A stretch of 64,000 bases of DNA from Xanthomonas theicola. Lineage in GTDB: Bacteria; Pseudomonadota; Gammaproteobacteria; Xanthomonadales; Xanthomonadaceae. The notes under the pieces are model-generated. The model had not been told where the DNA came from and did not search any database. It worked only from the letters and a program-made list of their open reading frames with translations. Positions within the stretch are counted from its first letter, which is position 1; each line of letters starts with the position of its first letter. The stretch is taken from contig NZ_CP049017.1 of the NCBI RefSeq assembly GCF_014236795.1, forward strand, positions 1,776,001 through 1,840,000, written 5' to 3'. Positions 55,971 to 64,000 of the stretch are shown piece by piece. The position numbers and the translations under genes were made by a program.

Positions 55971-57776
55971 CTACTTATCCATCTGCAGCACGGCCAGGAA
56001 GGCTTCCTGCGGGATTTCCACGCGGCCGACCTGCTTCATGCGCTTCTTGCCTTCCTTCTGCTTTTCCAGCAGCTTCTTCTTGCGCGAAACGTCGCCACCA
56101 TAGCACTTGGCCAGCACGTTCTTGCGCATCGCCTTGACCGTGCTGCGCGAGATGATCTGCGAGCCCACCGCGGCCTGGATCGCCACGTCGAACATCTGCC
56201 GCGGGATCAGGTCCTTCATCTTTTCGCATAGCTCGCGGCCGCGCCGGTCGGCATGGCTGCGGTGCACGATGATCGACAGCGCATCGACCTTGTCGCCGTT
56301 GATCAGCGTATCCACGCGCACGAACGGGCCGGCGTCGAAGCGCAGGAAGTGATAGTCCAGCGAGGCATAACCGCGCGACACCGACTTGAGCTTGTCGAAG
56401 AAGTCCAGCACCACCTCGGCCATCGGCAGTTCGTAGCTGATCTGCACCTGGCTGCCCAGGTAGTTGATGCCGATCTGGCTACCGCGCTTCTCCTCGCACA
56501 GGGTGATGATGTTGCCGACGTAGTCGGGCGGCGTGAGGATGTTGGCGCGGATGATCGGCTCGCGGATCTCCTCGACATTGTTCAGCGGCGGCAGCTTGGA
56601 CGGGTTGTCCATCGGGATCACGCTGCCGTCGGTCTTGAGCACCTCGTAGACCACGGTCGGCGCGGTCGAGATCAAGTTGAGGTTGTACTCGCGCTCCAGC
56701 CGCTCCTGCACGATCTCCATGTGCAGCATGCCGAGGAAGCCGCAGCGGAAGCCGAAGCCCATCGCCTCGGAGCTTTCCGGCTCGAAGCGCAGCGCCGCGT
56801 CGTTCAGGCGCAGCTTGTCCAGCGCCTCGCGCAGGTCGGGGTAGTCCTCGGCATCGACCGGGAACAGGCCGGCGAACACGCGCGGCTGCATTTCCTGGAA
56901 ACCCGGCAGCGCGTGCGGCGCCGGGTCGGCCGCCAGGGTCAGGGTGTCGCCGACCGGCGCGCCGTGCACGTCCTTGATCGAGGCGTTGATCCAGCCCACC
57001 TCGCCGGCGCCCAACGCGGGCAACTCCTTGCGCTTGGGGGTGAACACGCCGACCTTGTCGACCAGGTGGGTGCGGCCGGTGGACATCACCAGGATCTTGC
57101 TGCCCGGCTTGATCTCGCCCTGCATGACCCGCACCAGCGAGACCACGCCCAGGTAGTTGTCGAACCACGAGTCAATGATCAACGCCTGCAGCTTGTCGGT
57201 GTCGCGCGGCGCCGGCGGCGGGATGCGCTGCACGATCGCTTCCAGCACCGCGTCCACGTTCAGGCCGGTCTTGGCGCTGACCGCGACCGCGTCCTCGGCG
57301 TCGATGCCGATCACCGCTTCGATCTCGGCCTTGGCGCGGGCGATGTCGGCGGTGGGCAGGTCGATCTTGTTGAGCACCGGCACCACTTCCAGGCCCTGCT
57401 CCACCGCGGTGTAGCAGTTGGCCACCGACTGTGCTTCCACGCCCTGCGCGGCGTCGACCACCAGCAGCGCGCCCTCGCAGGCGGCCAGCGAGCGGCTGAC
57501 CTCGTAGGAGAAGTCGACGTGGCCGGGGGTGTCGATGAAGTTCAGGTGGTAGACCTGCCCGTCCTTGGCCGTGTACGGCAAGGACACCGACTGGGCCTTG
57601 ATGGTGATGCCGCGTTCGCGCTCGATCGGGTTGGAGTCGAGCACCTGCGCTTCCATCTCGCGCGCCTGCAGGCCGCCACAGAGCTGGATGATGCGATCGG
57701 CCAGGGTCGATTTGCCATGGTCGACGTGGGCGATGATGGAGAAATTGCGGATGTTCCGCATCGAATCGGAGGACAT
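55971..57776 (-). CDS. lepA: Elongation factor 4 (LepA)
   Basis: LepA is a ribosome-bound GTPase related to EF-G. The 601-aa protein has the G motifs [20 protein letters not shown] and NKIDLP, then EF-G-like domains and a C-terminal LepA-specific domain ending [18 protein letters not shown]. Start at 57776 ([11 protein letters not shown]); MRNIRN five codons later is an alternative. It leads the run to lepB, rnc, era and recO. Confidence 0.97.
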   Translation of the reverse strand: MSSDSMRNIRNFSIIAHVDHGKSTLADRIIQLCGGLQAREMEAQVLDSNPIERERGITIKAQSVSLPYTAKDGQVYHLNFIDTPGHVDFSYEVSRSLAACEGALLVVDAAQGVEAQSVANCYTAVEQGLEVVPVLNKIDLPTADIARAKAEIEAVIGIDAEDAVAVSAKTGLNVDAVLEAIVQRIPPPAPRDTDKLQALIIDSWFDNYLGVVSLVRVMQGEIKPGSKILVMSTGRTHLVDKVGVFTPKRKELPALGAGEVGWINASIKDVHGAPVGDTLTLAADPAPHALPGFQEMQPRVFAGLFPVDAEDYPDLREALDKLRLNDAALRFEPESSEAMGFGFRCGFLGMLHMEIVQERLEREYNLNLISTAPTVVYEVLKTDGSVIPMDNPSKLPPLNNVEEIREPIIRANILTPPDYVGNIITLCEEKRGSQIGINYLGSQVQISYELPMAEVVLDFFDKLKSVSRGYASLDYHFLRFDAGPFVRVDTLINGDKVDALSIIVHRSHADRRGRELCEKMKDLIPRQMFDVAIQAAVGSQIISRSTVKAMRKNVLAKCYGGDVSRKKKLLEKQKEGKKRMKQVGRVEIPQEAFLAVLQMDK

Positions 57777-57917
57777 GAGGTGGGCGGCGGCCAGGACCGT
57801 CGTCAGGATAACGGACCATTATCGCATGGCTGGAGGGAGCCAGACGCCCCGGCTGCGCCACGCAGGCGCCGGCCCTTGCACGGACACCGTCCCGGAGAAT
57901 AAATCCCAATGAAATCA

Positions 57918-57953
57918 AGGGTGGCCAGCGAACCTGGGTCCGCTGGCCACCCT
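57918..57953 (-). terminator. Terminator downstream of mucD
   Basis: A perfect 13-bp stem AGGGTGGCCAGCG/CGCTGGCCACCCT with a 10-base loop lies 23 bp after the mucD stop. On the minus strand it is followed by a T-rich stretch (TTGATTTCATT), so it probably ends the rpoE-rseA-mucD transcript. Confidence 0.75.
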
Positions 57954-57975
57954 CCGCAACGCCGCGCTGGGGCGC

Positions 57976-59535
57976 TCAGTCGACGCTGATTGCGATGAAC
58001 TGGCTCGCCTGGCCCTTGGGGGTGCGCACCAGCAGCATGACCACGTCGCCCTTCTTTGCCGTGGAGGTCAGCTTGTGGAACTGCGCCGGGCTGGAGACCG
58101 GATTGCGCCCGACCTGCAGCACGATCATGCCCGGACGCAGCTGCGACTTGCTCGCCACCGCCTGGCTCACCTGCGCCACCTGCACGCCCTCGCCGGGCTT
58201 GAGCCCGAGCTTCTGCCGCAGCGGCGCTGGGACCTCCACCACGCTGATGCCCAGCGCGCTGCTTTCGGCAGCCTGCGGAGGCGTCGCACCTTCGCGGCCC
58301 GGCAGTTGCTGCCCGAGCGCCGCGCCATCGTCGCTGAGCTCGCTCAGGGTCACGCTGATGTCGCGCGGCCTGCCGTCGCGGATCACGGTGACGCGCGCCT
58401 TGCTGCCCGGCGGCAACATGCCCACCAGCGGCGGCAGGTCCTCGCGGGTGTTGATCTTCTGCCCGTTGAAGGCAACGATGAAGTCGCCCGGCTCGATCCC
58501 GGCCTTGGCCGCGCCGCTGCCTGGCTGCACGCCGTTGACCAGCGCGCCGCGCGTGTCGGCCAGGCCCAGGCCCTTGGCCTCGACGTCGCTGATGTTGGGC
58601 TGCATGGTCACCCCGAGCATGCCGCGGCTGACCTTGCCGGTCTTCTTGATCTGCTCGACCGCGCTCATCGCCAGGTCGATCGGAATCGCGAAACTGATGC
58701 CCATGTAGCCGCCGGAGGCGGAGAAGATCTGCGAGTTGATGCCAACCACTTCGCCGCGGGTGTTGAGCAGCGGGCCGCCGGAGTTGCCTTGGTTGATCGC
58801 CACGTCGGTCTGGATGAACGGCACGTAGCGCTGATCGGCGTACGGATTGCTGCGCCCGGTGGCGCTGACGATGCCGGCGGTGACCGAGTGGTCCAGGCCG
58901 AACGGCGACCCGATCGCGACCACCCACTGCCCGGGCTTGAGCCGGTTGGAATCACCCACGCACACCGTCGGCAGGTTCCTGCCGTCGATCTTCAGCAGCG
59001 CCACGTCGTACTGCTGGTCGCTGCCGATCACTTTGGCGGTGAACTCGCGGCGGTCGGTCAGCTTGACCTTGACCTCGCTGGCGCCATCGACCACGTGGTG
59101 ATTGGTCAACACGTAGCCGTCGGGCGAGATGATGAAACCCGAGCCCATCGAACGGCCGCCGGGGGTGCCGTCGTCCTCGTCCGGTCCCTGCGGCTGGCCC
59201 GGCATGCCCGGCTGCCCAGGCAGCCCTTCGGGACCGAAGAAGCGGCGAAAGAACTCGGGGATCTGCGCATCGTCGGGCATGCCGCCGGCGCCGCGGGCCG
59301 CCGCGGTCTTGCGGCTGATGGTGGTCTCGACGTTGACCACGCCGGGCCCGACCTGCTCGACCAGGGTAGTGAAGTCGGGCAGACCGCTGACCAGTTGCGG
59401 CGCAGGCGCAGGCACCGCGCGCGCGGCCGGCGGCGCGGCGGCCGGCACGGCCGACTCGGGCTGCTGCGCGCAGGCGGCCAGCGGCAGGGTCAGGGCCAAC
59501 ACGCCCAGCAGATGGTTGCGGATACGATGAGTCAT
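57976..59535 (-). CDS. mucD: Periplasmic serine protease MucD (DegP/HtrA family)
   Basis: This 519-aa protease/chaperone has an export signal with a possible lipobox (LAAC), a trypsin-like domain with His147 (VLTNHHVVDG), Asp177 (YDVALLKID) and Ser252 (GNSGGPLL), and two PDZ domains. A Gly/Pro-rich loop lies at residues 104-128. It follows rpoE and rseA, the algU-mucA-mucD order, and degrades misfolded envelope proteins under sigma-E control. Confidence 0.95.
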   Translation of the reverse strand: MTHRIRNHLLGVLALTLPLAACAQQPESAVPAAAPPAARAVPAPAPQLVSGLPDFTTLVEQVGPGVVNVETTISRKTAAARGAGGMPDDAQIPEFFRRFFGPEGLPGQPGMPGQPQGPDEDDGTPGGRSMGSGFIISPDGYVLTNHHVVDGASEVKVKLTDRREFTAKVIGSDQQYDVALLKIDGRNLPTVCVGDSNRLKPGQWVVAIGSPFGLDHSVTAGIVSATGRSNPYADQRYVPFIQTDVAINQGNSGGPLLNTRGEVVGINSQIFSASGGYMGISFAIPIDLAMSAVEQIKKTGKVSRGMLGVTMQPNISDVEAKGLGLADTRGALVNGVQPGSGAAKAGIEPGDFIVAFNGQKINTREDLPPLVGMLPPGSKARVTVIRDGRPRDISVTLSELSDDGAALGQQLPGREGATPPQAAESSALGISVVEVPAPLRQKLGLKPGEGVQVAQVSQAVASKSQLRPGMIVLQVGRNPVSSPAQFHKLTSTAKKGDVVMLLVRTPKGQASQFIAISVD

Positions 59536-59635
59536 CAGACGTGAGCCTCCAGTTCGGGAAAGGGAAGAAAGACAGCTGCGGCGCCGCGAGCAGCGTGCGC
59601 CGGGGCGCAGCACGGGCTGCGGCCGACGCGCGGTC

Positions 59636-60532
59636 TCAAGGCTGCGGCAGCGGCGGTTCGGGCGCTGCGTCGGCCGGCGGCAACCACGGTTCGAACGGGT
59701 AGAACGCCGCCGGCACCCCGTGACGCGGGAAACTGGCGGTGAACTCGCTGCCGGACGCGGCCGGCCCCAGCGCCGAGCGCGGCCATGGCCGGGCCTGCGG
59801 CGGTGCGGCCTGGTGCGCGAACGGATCGCCGACGTGTTGCTGCGCGACCACCGCCCCCGCCGCCGTCGGCGCGAGCGGCAGCGCAGGCGTCGGCCGCGAT
59901 GGCGTGGCCGCGGCGATCGCGCGCGCCGGTTCGGCGGCACGCGCGGCGCTGCTGCGCGCGGCCTGCTGGGTCCGGGTCGCGCCGCGCCGGGCGGCGGCGT
60001 CCTGGCGACGGTTGGCGGCGATGGCCACCGCCGGCGCCGGTGCCGCCGGCACCTGCGGGACAGCGATGGGGGCCGCGGGCGTAACGGAGGCAGGAGACAC
60101 GGAACTGGCGACCTGTGCGGGCGGCGCGATCGGCGCTGCGTCGGGCAGGCGCTCGCGGGTCATGAACAAGGCGATCGCGGCGACCGATGCCGCCAGCGCC
60201 GCGCTGCCGCCCCAGCGCCAGGAACGGCGGCTGCCGGCGGCGGCGCGCGGCGCCTCGGCCGCCACCGCCTGGCGCACGCGCTCTCCGAAATCGGCCGGCG
60301 CCGGCATGCATACGCGGCCGCGCAGGATGTCGCCGCACAGCTGCCAGCGCTCGTGGCAACCGGACAGCTCCTCGTCGTGCTGCAGCCGGCGCAGCACGAA
60401 GCGCGCCTCGTCGGCTGGCAGCTCGCCGTCGATCAGCGCGGACAGCTGCTGCCGGTAGTGCAGTTCGAACTTGTCCGGCGGCGTGGCGCCGTGGGTCGGC
60501 TCGGGTTGGGGAATGGGCGTGCTATCGGTCAT
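59636..60532 (-). CDS. rseA: Anti-sigma-E factor RseA
   Basis: The 298-aa protein has an N-terminal cytoplasmic anti-sigma domain (LSALIDGELPADEARFVLRRL), one membrane helix (WRWGGSAALAASVAAIALFM) and a long Ala/Pro-rich periplasmic tail. It sequesters RpoE at the membrane until cleaved by regulated proteolysis. Its start overlaps the rpoE stop as ATGA. No rseB follows; mucD does. Confidence 0.92.
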   Translation of the reverse strand: MTDSTPIPQPEPTHGATPPDKFELHYRQQLSALIDGELPADEARFVLRRLQHDEELSGCHERWQLCGDILRGRVCMPAPADFGERVRQAVAAEAPRAAAGSRRSWRWGGSAALAASVAAIALFMTRERLPDAAPIAPPAQVASSVSPASVTPAAPIAVPQVPAAPAPAVAIAANRRQDAAARRGATRTQQAARSSAARAAEPARAIAAATPSRPTPALPLAPTAAGAVVAQQHVGDPFAHQAAPPQARPWPRSALGPAASGSEFTASFPRHGVPAAFYPFEPWLPPADAAPEPPLPQP

Positions 60533-61149
60533 ACGCGGTGTCGCTCACGAGTGGCGCTGTCGGTATCCAGCAGGGGACGCAGTTCGGCGTCGATGGCTTC
60601 CCGCGCGCGGAAGATGCGCGAGCGCACCGTACCGATCGGGCAACCCATCTTCTGCGCGATGTCCTCGTAGCTCATCCCGTCCACCTCGCGCAGGGTGATG
60701 GCGGTACGCAATTCTTCCGGCAACGCATTCACTGCCTTCATCACTGTCTGCTCCAGCTCCTGGCGCATCAGTTCGCGCTCGGGCGTGTCGGTATCGCGCA
60801 GGCGCGTGCCGCTGTCGAACTGCTCGGCGTCGAGCACGTCGACGTCGTCGGTGGGCGGCCTGCGGTTGTGCGCGACCAAGTAGTTCTTGGCGGTGTTCAC
60901 GGCGATACGGTGCAACCATGTAGAGAACTGGGCGTCGCCGCGGAAGTTCCCCATCGCGCGGTAGGTGCGGATGAAGGTGTCCTGGGCCACGTCCTGACAT
61001 TCGCTCCAGTCGGCGATGTAGCGCCCGATCAGGCCGACGATCCGATGTTGGTACTTGCGCACCAGCACATCGAACGCCGCGCTCTCGCCGCGCTGCACGC
61101 GCCGGACCAGTTCCAGGTCCAGCTCCTGAGGTGTTTCGACATCGGCCAT
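60529..61149 (-). CDS. rpoE: RNA polymerase sigma factor RpoE (AlgU)
   Basis: This 206-aa ECF sigma factor directs the envelope-stress response. Region 2 (DVAQDTFIRTYRAMGNFRGD, STWLHRIAVNTAKNYL) and region 4 (LPEELRTAITLREVDGMSYE, PIGTVRSRIFRARE) are complete. ATG at 61149 (MADVETPQ). A sigma-E-type promoter lies just upstream, so it is autoregulated. It heads rpoE-rseA-mucD. Confidence 0.96.
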   Translation of the reverse strand: MADVETPQELDLELVRRVQRGESAAFDVLVRKYQHRIVGLIGRYIADWSECQDVAQDTFIRTYRAMGNFRGDAQFSTWLHRIAVNTAKNYLVAHNRRPPTDDVDVLDAEQFDSGTRLRDTDTPERELMRQELEQTVMKAVNALPEELRTAITLREVDGMSYEDIAQKMGCPIGTVRSRIFRAREAIDAELRPLLDTDSATRERHRV

Positions 61150-61189
61150 GACGGGCCGCACTCCTGTCAGCCCAACCTACGTCGGACCA

Positions 61190-61216
61190 TCTGACCACCA
61201 ATTCGGGAAAAAGTTC
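61190..61216 (-). promoter_or_regulatory. Sigma-E-type promoter of rpoE
   Basis: On the minus strand GAACTT (61216-61211) and TCAGA (61194-61190) are separated by 16 bp, matching the ECF/RpoE consensus GGAACTT-N16-TCTGA closely. It is about 40 bp before the rpoE start codon. Confidence 0.8.
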
Positions 61217-61390
61217 AGCGCTCCTGCGGACCGCCGCCCTACGACGTTAACAGCGTTCCGTTAGGCTTGCGGCACGCCGCGCCAGCGGTCGCGGGACCGG
61301 CGTCACTTCCCTTGGATTGGGATTTGACGCAACGGAAACAACCTGTGGATGATAACGATCTTCTCCATACACAAGCGGATGGTCCTCCCC

Positions 61391-63454
61391 ATGCTCTCAG
61401 GCTTCGATGGGCTCCGATTCAGTCACTGGCAAGCGGACATCCGCGACGACGGCGTCGTCGTGCTCAGCCTCGACCGCCAGGACGCGCCCGTCAATGCGCT
61501 GTCGCAGGACGTGCTGCTGGAGTTGGGCGACCTGCTCGAGCGCATCGCCATCGACCCGCCCAAGGGCGTGGTGATCCGCTCGGCCAAGGCCAACGGCTTC
61601 ATCGCCGGCGCGGACTTGAAGGAATTCCAGGAATTGGACCGCCGCGGCACCGTCAACGACGCGATCCGCCGCGGCCAGGCCACGTTCCAGAAACTCGCCG
61701 AACTGCCCTGCCCGACCGTGGCCGCGATCCACGGCTTCTGCATGGGCGGCGGCACCGAGATCGCGCTGGCGTGCCGCTACCGGGTCGCCTCCAGCGACGG
61801 CGCCACGCGCATCGGCCTGCCCGAAACCAAGCTCGGCATCTTTCCCGGCTGGGGCGGCAGCGCGCGCCTGCCGCGGCTGGTCGGCGCGCCGGCGGCGATG
61901 GACCTGATGCTGACCGGGCGCACCGTATCGGTCTCGGCGGCACGGGCGATGGGCCTGGTCGACAAGGTCGCCGCGCCGGCGGTGCTGCTCGATACCGCGG
62001 TGGCGCTGGCCTTGACCGGCAGCACGCGCCCGTTCAAGCAGCGTGCCACCGCCTGGGCCACCAACACCTGGCCGGCGCGCAAGCTGCTGGCGCCGCAGAT
62101 GCGCAAGCAGGTGGCACGCAAGGCGCGCAAGGAACACTATCCCGCGCCGTACGCACTGATCGGCGTGTGGGAGCGCAGCGGCGGCAGCGACATCCAGGCG
62201 CGCCTCGACGCCGAGCGCAAGACGGTGGTCAAGCTGGCGAGCACGCCGACCGCGCGCAACCTGATCCGCATCTTCTTCCTCACCGAGCGGCTCAAGGCGC
62301 TGGGCGGGAAAGAACACGGCATCCGCCACGTGCACGTGGTCGGCGCCGGGGTGATGGGCGGCGACATCGCGGCGTGGTCGGCCTACAAGGGCTTCAAGGT
62401 GACCCTGCAGGACCGCGAGCAGCGCTTCATCGATGGTGCGCTGCGCCGCGCCGGCGAGCTGTTCGCCAAGCGGGTCAAGGACGAGAGCAAGCGCCCGGAA
62501 GTGGCGGCGCGGCTGAAGGGCGACCTGGCCGGCGACGGCGTGCCGGCCGCCGACCTGGTGATCGAGGCGATCATCGAGGACCCGCAGGCCAAGCGCGAGC
62601 TGTACCAGTCGCTGGAGTCGCGGATGCAGCCCAGTGCGCTGCTCAGCACCAACACCTCCTCGATCCCGCTGACCGAACTGCGCGAGCACATCCAGCGCCC
62701 GGCCCAATTCGCCGGCCTGCACTACTTCAACCCGGTGGCGCAGATGCCGCTGGTGGAGATCGTCTGCCACGACGGCCTGGCCGTGGACGACCAGAAGCGG
62801 CTGGCGGCGTTCTGCAAGGCGATCGACAAGCTGCCGGTGCCGGTGGCCGGCACGCCCGGCTTCCTGGTCAACCGGGTGTTGTTCCCATACCTGCTGGAGG
62901 CCGCCACCGCCTACGCCGAGGGCATCCCCGGCGCGGTGATCGACAAGGCCGCGGTGAAGTTCGGCATGCCGATGGGGCCGATCGAGCTGATCGACACCGT
63001 GGGCCTGGACGTGGCGGCCGGGGTCGGTGCGGAACTGGCGCCATTCCTGGGCCTGCCCATTCCCACCGCCTTGCAGACGGTGGAACCTGGCAAGCGCGGC
63101 AAGAAGGACGGCCATGGCCTGTATGCGTGGGAAAACGGACGCGCGAAGAAACCGGAAGCGGCCAAGGACTACCAGGCGCCGGCCGACCTTGAAGACCGTC
63201 TGATCCTACCGCTGCTCAACGAGGCGGTGGCCTGCCTGCACGAGGGCGTGGTCGCCGATGCCGACCTGCTCGACGCCGGCGTGATCTTCGGCACCGGCTT
63301 CGCTCCGTTCCGCGGCGGCCCGATCCAGCATATCCGCAGCGTCGGCGCCGATGCGTTGCTGGAGCGCCTGCGTGCATTGCAAGCGTGCTATGGCGAGCGC
63401 TTCGCGCCGCGTCCGGGCTGGGACGCACCGGCCTTGCGCGTCGCGGTGGCCTGA
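61391..63454 (+). CDS. fadJ: Multifunctional fatty-acid oxidation enzyme (enoyl-CoA hydratase/3-hydroxyacyl-CoA dehydrogenase, FadJ/FadB type)
   Basis: The 687-aa protein has the E. coli FadB/FadJ order: crotonase domain first (residues 10-190; FIAGADLKEF and FCMGGGTEIALACRYRV), then the NAD-binding GAGVMGGDIAAW domain near residue 318 and two C-terminal dehydrogenase domains. It performs the hydration and dehydrogenation steps of beta-oxidation. No thiolase gene is adjacent, so FadJ versus FadB assignment is uncertain. This differs in domain order from the enzyme at 7588. The start is the ATG at 61391; an earlier one would add 14 unrelated residues. Confidence 0.92.
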   Translation: MLSGFDGLRFSHWQADIRDDGVVVLSLDRQDAPVNALSQDVLLELGDLLERIAIDPPKGVVIRSAKANGFIAGADLKEFQELDRRGTVNDAIRRGQATFQKLAELPCPTVAAIHGFCMGGGTEIALACRYRVASSDGATRIGLPETKLGIFPGWGGSARLPRLVGAPAAMDLMLTGRTVSVSAARAMGLVDKVAAPAVLLDTAVALALTGSTRPFKQRATAWATNTWPARKLLAPQMRKQVARKARKEHYPAPYALIGVWERSGGSDIQARLDAERKTVVKLASTPTARNLIRIFFLTERLKALGGKEHGIRHVHVVGAGVMGGDIAAWSAYKGFKVTLQDREQRFIDGALRRAGELFAKRVKDESKRPEVAARLKGDLAGDGVPAADLVIEAIIEDPQAKRELYQSLESRMQPSALLSTNTSSIPLTELREHIQRPAQFAGLHYFNPVAQMPLVEIVCHDGLAVDDQKRLAAFCKAIDKLPVPVAGTPGFLVNRVLFPYLLEAATAYAEGIPGAVIDKAAVKFGMPMGPIELIDTVGLDVAAGVGAELAPFLGLPIPTALQTVEPGKRGKKDGHGLYAWENGRAKKPEAAKDYQAPADLEDRLILPLLNEAVACLHEGVVADADLLDAGVIFGTGFAPFRGGPIQHIRSVGADALLERLRALQACYGERFAPRPGWDAPALRVAVA

Positions 63455-63848
63455 CCCCGCGCCGCGCCAGGATGTCTCCGCTCCGCGACCGGCCGGCCGG
63501 CCGGTAGCAGCGTGGAGGCGGGGCGGCACCGGCTCAGCGGAGGCGGGGCGGCACGCAAGGCGGCCCATGCTGTCGCCTTCCCATCGCCCAAGTACGCTCG
63601 CCAGCCGCATCAGATTCATGGCCGGCCATAGCCATCGCCCGATCGTCGCTGCAGCACGCACCGAAGCACCCGCGCGCTGGCATTTTCCTGTTTCCCGGCA
63701 AGGCCGGCCGGCTGGTCAAAACGGCCTTGTGCGTTGATCGCCCGCCTGTTTCCATATTTATTTTCGAAATTCGCGCTCCCCACGCTCAAGTATCGTATGC
63801 CACAGCCGATAGACACTCATGGTTGGGCGTCGCTACTAGGACTAGCAT
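63455..63848. other. 394-bp region without a recognised gene
   Basis: It contains a 16-bp direct repeat GGAGGCGGGGCGGCAC (63514-63529 and 63539-63554) and a CCGGCCGGCCGGCCGG run, then becomes AT-rich near 63750, which may be a promoter area for the ORF at the window end. Confidence 0.55.
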
Positions 63849-64000
63849 ATGCATGGCCAAAGTGCCGATGTCGAGGCAGGCAGCGCATCCATGCCCGGGC
63901 CGTTGGGTGACTTCATCAGTTGGCTGAGCGAACCAGGCGCGGATTTGCCGCAGGAAATACGCAGGCGCCTGTTGCGCGGGCCGTTTTCCTCCGTGAGCGT
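63849..64000 (+). CDS. Start of an unidentified ORF (cut by window end)
   Basis: An ATG at 63849 opens a frame of 50 codons to the window edge (MHGQSADVEAGSASMPGPLG and then DFISWLSEPGADLPQEIRRR). The soluble Leu/Arg-rich start resembles the N-termini of Xanthomonas GGDEF signalling proteins, but that is only an impression. The product cannot be named from this fragment. Confidence 0.5.
   Translation, partial: MHGQSADVEAGSASMPGPLGDFISWLSEPGADLPQEIRRRLLRGPFSSVS

Noticed and set aside
63853..63927. Short ORF starting MAKVPMSRQAA near the window end
   Set aside because: It stops after 24 codons, while the frame from 63849 stays open to the edge.

Overview
The window is about 64 kb of GC-rich chromosome from a Xanthomonas-type plant pathogen (Gammaproteobacteria, Lysobacteraceae). 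I infer this from gene order (ndk-rlmN-pilF-rodZ-yfgM-bamB-der; cmk-rpsA-ihfB-lapA-lapB; rpoE-rseA-mucD-lepA-lepB-rnc-era-recO), a two-cysteine B-type L36, the agmatine deiminase/N-carbamoylputrescine amidase pair, and a Tn3-family transposon carrying a Xanthomonas type III effector. Almost all the DNA is core genome. The exception is a clearly more AT-rich accessory block at 32.7-39.5 kb.

Layout. 0-6.7 kb (minus): envelope and translation genes der (cut by the window start), bamB, yfgM, rodZ, pilF, rlmN, ndk. 6.8-11.4 kb (plus): fatty-acid beta-oxidation with a TetR regulator under a PsrA-like operator, a fused hydroxyacyl-CoA dehydrogenase/enoyl-CoA hydratase, and a thiolase. 11.4-19.8 kb (minus): galU, two surface-polysaccharide genes, lapB, lapA, ihfB, rpsA, cmk. 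19.9-24.8 kb (plus): rpmJ, a small secreted protein, aguA/aguB, a frameshifted acetyltransferase and a TraB-family membrane protein. 24.9-32.7 kb (minus): an adaptor and two tandem RND permeases; one permease has an in-frame amber codon.

32,738-39,518 is a complete Tn3-family (TnXax1/Tn4651-like) transposon. It has near-identical terminal inverted repeats, a 5-bp target duplication (AAGGT), tnpA, a tyrosine recombinase (tnpS), a divergent coiled-coil DNA-binding gene (tnpT), palindromes of a resolution site, and a passenger module. The passenger is the most interesting part. A textbook HrpX promoter (PIP box plus -10) drives a truncated N-myristoylated XopE/XopAI-type leader, whose stop codon overlaps the start of an intact xopG-type zinc-protease effector. 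The insertion sits 68 bp upstream of the efflux adaptor gene, in the same transcriptional direction as xopG. It has probably displaced the efflux promoter and could place the operon under effector transcription.

39.6-48 kb: two c-type cytochromes, a TonB-like transmembrane repetitive protein, nfuA, a pterin dehydratase, a TonB-domain lipoprotein, zupT, a DUF3300 lipoprotein and rluC. 48.2-51.7 kb: rne with a long leader and a very long low-complexity C-terminal scaffold. 52.3-61.2 kb (minus): recO, era, rnc, a DUF4845 gene, lepB, lepA, then mucD, rseA, rpoE with a sigma-E-type promoter. 61.4-63.5 kb: a second beta-oxidation multifunctional enzyme. The window ends in the first codons of an unidentified ORF. 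No rRNA, tRNA or CRISPR was seen.
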